From Bacteroidota bacterium (GTDB lineage: Bacteria > Bacteroidota > Bacteroidia > Chitinophagales > BACL12), in assembly GCA_016718035.1 (NCBI GenBank), contig JADKEK010000012.1, positions 1-64,000 of the forward strand: a DNA stretch of 64,000 nt, in the 5' to 3' direction. Under the pieces are notes generated by a model, which was not told the DNA's origin, did no database searches, and worked only from the letters and a program-made list of their open reading frames with translations. This document shows positions 60,164 to 64,000 of this stretch, piece by piece; the stretch's first letter is position 1; each line of letters starts with the position of its first letter. Made by a program: the position numbers and the translations under genes.

Positions 60164-61599
60164 TGAAATTCAATTCCAATAAAATAACCATTTTTACTAT
60201 TGCAGCTGTAATGGTGTTATTTATTGGTATATCATTTTTTGCCTGCGAAAATTTTGTTCCTAATAATGCAGCAACTGCTTTAGTTAATCAACCTAATGAA
60301 GCATTATCTGGTGGTGCTACAACTGTTTTTGATCAATCGGTAAATGCATTTGCTTTGCCGGTTCCAACATTATCGTCGCAAGATGAATTATTATTTTTTG
60401 TCGGCAATTCTTTTTTTAATCAAAACTGGGTGCAAGCGCCTTCCAGCACCACAGCCCGCGATGGATTAGGCCCTTATTTTAATGCAAAATCATGTTCTGG
60501 ATGTCATTTTAAAGATGGCAGGGGACAACCACCTGCTAGTATTGGACAATTATCTGAAGGATTTTTATTGCGATTGAGTGTGCCGGGAACTGATAAAAAT
60601 GGCGGACCTGTCGGCGATAAAAATTACGGACTTCAATTTCAGGATCATGCCATCGATGGATTATTAGCTGAAGGCATATTTCAATTGCAATGGGAAGAAA
60701 TTTCCGGCAATTATCCTGATGGTACAACTTATCATTTACGTAAACCCATTATTATTTTCGATAAACTTAATTATGGTGAAATGAGTAGCGATATTTTGAT
60801 TTCACCGAGAGTTGCTCCACAAATGATTGGACTAGGATTATTGGAAGCCATTGATGAAAAAACAATTTTGGCATTGGTGGATGAACAAGATAAAAATCAA
60901 GATGGTATTAGCGGTCGTGCAAATTATGTTTGGAATCACATTACACAACAACAACAAATCGGCCGCTTCGGATGGAAAGCAAATGAACCAACAATTTTAC
61001 AACAAATATCAGGTGCTTTTAATGGTGATATAGGTATTCGCACACAATATTTTAAAGACCAGCATATTCTTCCAACACAAAAAAAAGCAGCAACATTTCC
61101 GAATGGTGGAGAAACAGAAATTGATAACGACGATTTAGAAAAATTACATTTGTATTCAGCTACTTTAGCTGTACCTGCAAGAAGAGATATCACAGACAAA
61201 AATGTTATAGCCGGTAAAAATATTTTTATGGCATTAAATTGTAATGCATGCCATGTAGATAAAATGGTAACAGGAACACATCCTAAATTTAATGTCTTGT
61301 CTAATCAAACCATTCAGCCATTTACCGATTTATTATTACACGATATGGGTCCGGGTTTAGCCGACAATCGTCCTGATTTTTTAGCAAGCGGAACGGAATG
61401 GCGCACACCACCACTTTGGGGAATAGGATTATTTAAAACGGTAAATAAACATACCTTCTATTTACATGACGGTCGTGCAAGAAATTTAGAAGAAGCCATT
61501 TTATGGCACGACGGTGAAGCAGCCAATGCTAAAAACGGCTTTATGCAATTAAAAGAATCGGAACGCAAACAATTACTCCAATTCTTGCAGTCACTTTAA
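60163..61599 (+). CDS. Di-heme oxidoreductase family protein (DUF1111)
   Basis: 478 residues. N-terminal membrane anchor or lipoprotein signal ('VMVLFIGISFFACENF', Cys28). Two c-type heme motifs are visible: 'KSCSGCHFKDGRGQPP' (about residue 110) and 'LNCNACHVDKMVTGTH' (about 360), consistent with the di-heme DUF1111 family, once called thiol oxidoreductase. 'GMSSDILISPRVAPQMIGL'-like and 'FYLHDGRARNLEEAILWHD' are the family's conserved stretches. It is extracytoplasmic, translated in coupling with the imelysin, and probably handles iron-linked redox chemistry with it. Confidence 0.9.
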   Translation: MKFNSNKITIFTIAAVMVLFIGISFFACENFVPNNAATALVNQPNEALSGGATTVFDQSVNAFALPVPTLSSQDELLFFVGNSFFNQNWVQAPSSTTARDGLGPYFNAKSCSGCHFKDGRGQPPASIGQLSEGFLLRLSVPGTDKNGGPVGDKNYGLQFQDHAIDGLLAEGIFQLQWEEISGNYPDGTTYHLRKPIIIFDKLNYGEMSSDILISPRVAPQMIGLGLLEAIDEKTILALVDEQDKNQDGISGRANYVWNHITQQQQIGRFGWKANEPTILQQISGAFNGDIGIRTQYFKDQHILPTQKKAATFPNGGETEIDNDDLEKLHLYSATLAVPARRDITDKNVIAGKNIFMALNCNACHVDKMVTGTHPKFNVLSNQTIQPFTDLLLHDMGPGLADNRPDFLASGTEWRTPPLWGIGLFKTVNKHTFYLHDGRARNLEEAILWHDGEAANAKNGFMQLKESERKQLLQFLQSL

Positions 61600-61649
61600 T
61601 AAAAACAATATTTATTGCTAATTTGCGTTCTGTTTGTTGACCACAGCCA

Positions 61650-62384
61650 ATGGAATTCTTAACTACACTACTTTTTTATTTTCAGCTTTTTTTACCGGCT
61701 GATGCCGATGTTACCGGCAGCCCTGCAGCTATTAGTAAATTGTCGTCACCTGAATTTTTGGTAGGTAAACATAATTATTACACCGATACAAATTTTGTAG
61801 AAATTCCGGCTCATATGGCCTATAGGACTGAAATGTTTTTATTAGATGAGGTTTATACTGCATATTTTGAAATGTATCAGGCTGCAAAAAAGGAAGGCGT
61901 TAACCTGAAAATTATTTCAGCGTCCAGAACTTTTGAAGAACAAAGGTGGATTTGGGAAGATAAATGGAAGAAAAATAAAGCAACTTATCCTGCTGATACC
62001 AGCCTGGCAAAATTCATTATGCAATACAGCGCAATGCCCGGAACCAGCCGTCACCATTGGGGTACAGAGGTCGACCTCAATAGTACTTCAGACAGTTATT
62101 TCACTACTGCAACAGGCGCAAAAGTGTATAAATGGCTTACCGAACATGCTGCCGAATATGGTTTTTGTCAAACATACGATTCAAAAGGTATAAGCCGGCA
62201 CGAAGGATATAATGAAGAAAAGTGGCATTGGAGTTATTTTCCTATCGCGGATCCGTTGCTGAAAAAATATGAGGAATTGGTCGAATACTCCCATATTCAG
62301 GGCTTTTCAGGCGATAATGCCGCGGCAAAACTCGACGTAATCAACAACTACGTTTTGTCGATAAGTCACGAATGTGAAAAATAG
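61650..62384 (+). CDS. M15 family D-alanyl-D-alanine carboxypeptidase
   Basis: 244 residues. Near residue 125 are the M15B/VanY landmarks: 'GTSRHHWGTEVDLNSTSDS' (first His and Asp zinc ligands), then 'GISRHEGYNEEKWHWSYFP' with the catalytic Glu and third ligand (EKWHWSY). 'SASRTFEEQRWIWEDKWKK' is the N-terminal recognition helix. The signal peptide is short and not ideal (FLTTLLFYFQLFLPADA). It trims the peptidoglycan stem peptide in the periplasm. 50 bp downstream of the di-heme gene; an independent promoter is possible. Confidence 0.88.
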   Translation: MEFLTTLLFYFQLFLPADADVTGSPAAISKLSSPEFLVGKHNYYTDTNFVEIPAHMAYRTEMFLLDEVYTAYFEMYQAAKKEGVNLKIISASRTFEEQRWIWEDKWKKNKATYPADTSLAKFIMQYSAMPGTSRHHWGTEVDLNSTSDSYFTTATGAKVYKWLTEHAAEYGFCQTYDSKGISRHEGYNEEKWHWSYFPIADPLLKKYEELVEYSHIQGFSGDNAAAKLDVINNYVLSISHECEK

Positions 62385-62424
62385 TTGTCGAAAAAATTGC
62401 GTATCAGATATTTTTGTATCTTTG
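62385..62424 (+). promoter_or_regulatory. Overlapping -7 elements of the RRM gene with long leader
   Basis: TATTTTTG (62409-62416, with TTG 21 bases upstream at 62385-62387) runs directly into TATCTTTG (62417-62424). Both are exact TAnnTTTG matches. The leader to the ATG at 62532 is about 105 bases, the longest in the window that I can see. Confidence 0.5.
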
Positions 62425-62531
62425 ATAAAGAGTTTCGTTAGTTTGTTCATTGCTGCAGTTTTTTTACTCGCCGTTTTTTGGACTTATTCATTTGCAACTC
62501 CTATCTTTTATTATTAACAAATTAGAAAAAA

Positions 62532-62903
62532 ATGAACATTTACGTTTCAGGATTGAGTTTCAAACTCAATGACGCCGATTTAAGGCAGTTGTTTGAAGAG
62601 TACGGTGAGGTATCTTCAGCTAAAATTATTATGGACAAATTTACAGGCCGTAGCCGTGGATTTGGTTTCGTTGAAATGAACGATGAAGATGGCCAAAAAG
62701 CTATCGACGCGTTAAACGAAGCTGAAGTAGACGGAAAAGTTATCGGTGTATCAGTTGCTAGACCTCGTGAAGAACGTCCTCGCAATAACTTCAACCGCGG
62801 TGGCGGTGGAGGCGGTGGCTTCAACAAAGGTGGTGGCGGTGGTGGCCGCAATAACGATCGCGATGGCGGTGGTTATGGCAAGAAAAACTTCAACCGTTGG
62901 TAA
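62532..62903 (+). CDS. RRM RNA-binding protein with glycine-rich tail
   Basis: 123 residues. One RRM domain (1-80): RNP2 'MNIYVSGLSF' and RNP1 'GRSRGFGFVEMNDEDG'. The tail (about 90-123) is a glycine/Arg-rich region ('RNNFNRGGGGGGGFNKGGG' then 'GRNNDRDGGGYGKKNF'), as in cyanobacterial and Bacteroidota Rbp proteins. These bind RNA and are often cold-induced. A long leader (about 105 bases) suggests regulation on the RNA, as for cold-shock genes. Its own terminator follows. Confidence 0.93.
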   Translation: MNIYVSGLSFKLNDADLRQLFEEYGEVSSAKIIMDKFTGRSRGFGFVEMNDEDGQKAIDALNEAEVDGKVIGVSVARPREERPRNNFNRGGGGGGGFNKGGGGGGRNNDRDGGGYGKKNFNRW

Positions 62904-62923
62904 TTATTAAGTCAAAATAATAC

Positions 62924-62956
62924 AAAACCCTGTTCGTTTTCGGACAGGGTTTTTTG
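62924..62956 (+). terminator. Terminator of the RRM gene
   Basis: AAAACCCTGTTCG (62924-62936), loop TTTT, CGGACAGGGTTTT (one G-T pair), then a T run. It closely resembles the cold-shock gene terminator at 13047-13076 (both use a CCCTG/CAGGG stem). Confidence 0.85.
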
Positions 62957-63017
62957 TTTGTTAAAAAGACGCTTAACTTAGCCTTAATAATTATTTAATT
63001 TAAGTACACGTCATATC

Positions 63018-64000
63018 ATGCGCTACACACTCACCTTCTTTTTAGTAATAGCTACTGCTTTATCGTTTGCTCAAAGTTTTTATCAGTTAGAAAATATTGA
63101 TATTCCCGATGATGGCACATCTATTATGTTTGAAATGAATGTGTCCGGTTTGCCTACAACTATAGATGGTGATTTTGGTTTAGAATCCGTTTGTTTTAAT
63201 ATCAATCATACCTGGGATAGCGATATCGATGTTTTATTAATTGCTCCTGACGGCAGCTCTTTTGTACTTGTGAGCGGTGTGGGTTGGGCTGCAGTAAATT
63301 TTGAAAATACGTGTTTTAATAGTTTTGCTGATGTTTTTATTTCAGATGGTATTGGCCCCTTTACCGGTGAATGGAAACCTATTGGTGATATGGGTGCGGT
63401 GAATAACGGACAAAATCCGAATGGCATTTGGAAATTGTATGTATATGATACATGGGCTTTTGCCGACGCAGGATTTATGATAGATTGGTCAATTACTTTT
63501 GGTGATAATCCTGCAATACCTTTTCCATTTTATAGCTCTAATTTGCCTATCGTAAAAATAAATACCTTGGGTGCAATTATGAATGAACCCAAAACTGAGG
63601 CTAATTTTTATATAATCGACGGTGGAATGGGAGCAACCAATATTCCATCCGATACGAATTATGCTTTTGAAGGAAAAATATTAGTTGAATTGCAGGGTTT
63701 TTCCGGTCCATATTATCCCAAAAAAAATTATGACTTCGATATTGTTGATGATGCTGGTTTAGAATACGATACGGTTTTATTAGGATTGCCTTCCGAAAAC
63801 GATTTTATTTTAAAAGCAGAATATTTAGATTATTCATTAATGAAAAATGCCATTACTTATGAAATGTATCGCAAAATGGGACGATATGCTCCACGAACTA
63901 AATATTGTGAGGTAATGGTGAATGGCGAATATAAAGGTGTTTATTCCCTTACGGAAAAAATTAAACGCGATGAAAACAGAGTAGATATTGCACAATTAAA
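63018..64000 (+). CDS. Secreted P-domain/CotH-kinase-like protein, 3' end cut by window
   Basis: Open to the window edge, 327 residues visible. Signal peptide MRYTLTFFLVIATALSFAQ. Residues about 20-160 match a proprotein convertase P-domain ('SVCFNINHTWDSDIDVLLI', 'GPFTGEWKPIGDMGAVNNG', 'GIWKLYVYDTWAFADAGFM'). From about 175 comes a CotH-type start ('LPIVKINTLGAIMNEPKTE', 'GKILVELQGFSGPYYPKKN', 'ILKAEYLDYSLMKNAITYE', 'YCEVMVNGEYKGVYSLTEK'). It is likely to end in a T9SS domain outside the window. This is the second CotH-like protein here; it differs from the first by its P-domain. Confidence 0.85.
   Translation, partial: MRYTLTFFLVIATALSFAQSFYQLENIDIPDDGTSIMFEMNVSGLPTTIDGDFGLESVCFNINHTWDSDIDVLLIAPDGSSFVLVSGVGWAAVNFENTCFNSFADVFISDGIGPFTGEWKPIGDMGAVNNGQNPNGIWKLYVYDTWAFADAGFMIDWSITFGDNPAIPFPFYSSNLPIVKINTLGAIMNEPKTEANFYIIDGGMGATNIPSDTNYAFEGKILVELQGFSGPYYPKKNYDFDIVDDAGLEYDTVLLGLPSENDFILKAEYLDYSLMKNAITYEMYRKMGRYAPRTKYCEVMVNGEYKGVYSLTEKIKRDENRVDIAQL

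Noticed and set aside
62540..62851. Minus-strand proline-rich frame over the RRM gene
   Set aside because: Antisense to the glycine tail and RRM; no independent support.
1..64000. tRNA or rRNA genes
   Set aside because: I looked for T-loop (GTTCRANNC) and CCA-like ends in the gaps and saw no cloverleaf; no rRNA-like blocks are present.

Overview
The window is a 64 kb stretch of a low-GC chromosome from a member of the Bacteroidota. Four observations support this. At least seven secreted proteins end in type IX secretion (T9SS) sorting domains of type A or type B (gliding-motility/CHU style). Promoter-like elements fit the Bacteroidota consensus (-33 TTTG, -7 TAnnTTTG) and not the sigma-70 one. 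Start sites lack Shine-Dalgarno sequences, and TTG and GTG starts are common. Several families are typical of the phylum: the OstA-like protein with LptD, the fused E1 alpha/beta dehydrogenase, DUF1573, the YkuD_2 transpeptidase and DUF4394. An environmental Chitinophagales/Saprospirales-like lineage is my guess, but the sequence alone does not fix the order. I see no rRNA, tRNA, transposase, prophage, integrase, CRISPR array or plasmid function. This is mostly ordinary chromosome.

Layout. 1-9 kb: small SRPBCC and NTF2-like proteins, a secreted metalloprotease-like protein, an orphan membrane protein, a polytopic membrane protein, a secreted alpha/beta hydrolase and a class I/II aminotransferase. 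This part has two repeat-rich intergenic stretches (2.9-3.6 kb and 4.7-5.3 kb). 9-14 kb: a DUF1573 pair, the fused E1 dehydrogenase, a candidate SRP-like RNA, a cold-shock protein with a clear promoter and terminator, and a YebC factor. 14-22 kb: a CotH-type T9SS protein, a secreted GH13 amylase, a PhzF protein, two overlapping DinB genes and a large glycine-rich T9SS type B protein. 22-29.6 kb: an L,D-transpeptidase-like lipoprotein, then a four-gene minus-strand operon ending in a CASTOR/POLLUX-like channel, then DinB, carbonic anhydrase and PhoH. 29.6-33 kb: a tight operon of SAM hydroxide adenosyltransferase, ABM monooxygenase, aroB and aroA. 33-39.5 kb: an envelope cluster of amidase with C-terminal SPOR-like domain, MCE/MlaD protein and OstA-like protein, divergent from an LptD-like protein. 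39.5-46 kb: T9SS cargo and SerA. 46-52 kb: a DUF3536/GH57-like protein, then an Lhr-like helicase and PdeM from the ligase-associated DNA damage module. 52-57 kb: T9SS proteins, YqgE and a frameshifted T9SS gene. 57-64 kb: a tocopherol cyclase-like protein, a YbjN protein, an imelysin plus di-heme oxidoreductase operon, an M15 peptidase, an RRM RNA-binding protein and the start of a second CotH-type secreted protein.

Two groups look as if they work together. One is the envelope group: murein amidase, lipid-transport MCE protein and two OstA/Lpt-type proteins, with the L,D-transpeptidase, the M15 peptidase and YqgE elsewhere in the window. The other is the imelysin/di-heme pair, which resembles periplasmic or outer-membrane iron handling. 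I did not find a clear-cut new defence or mobile system. The points most worth a second look are the candidate SRP-like RNA with a shortened signature loop, the 37-bp inverted repeat family, the probable leaderless transcripts, the ligase-less helicase/PdeM pair and the channel operon with its unknown partner.
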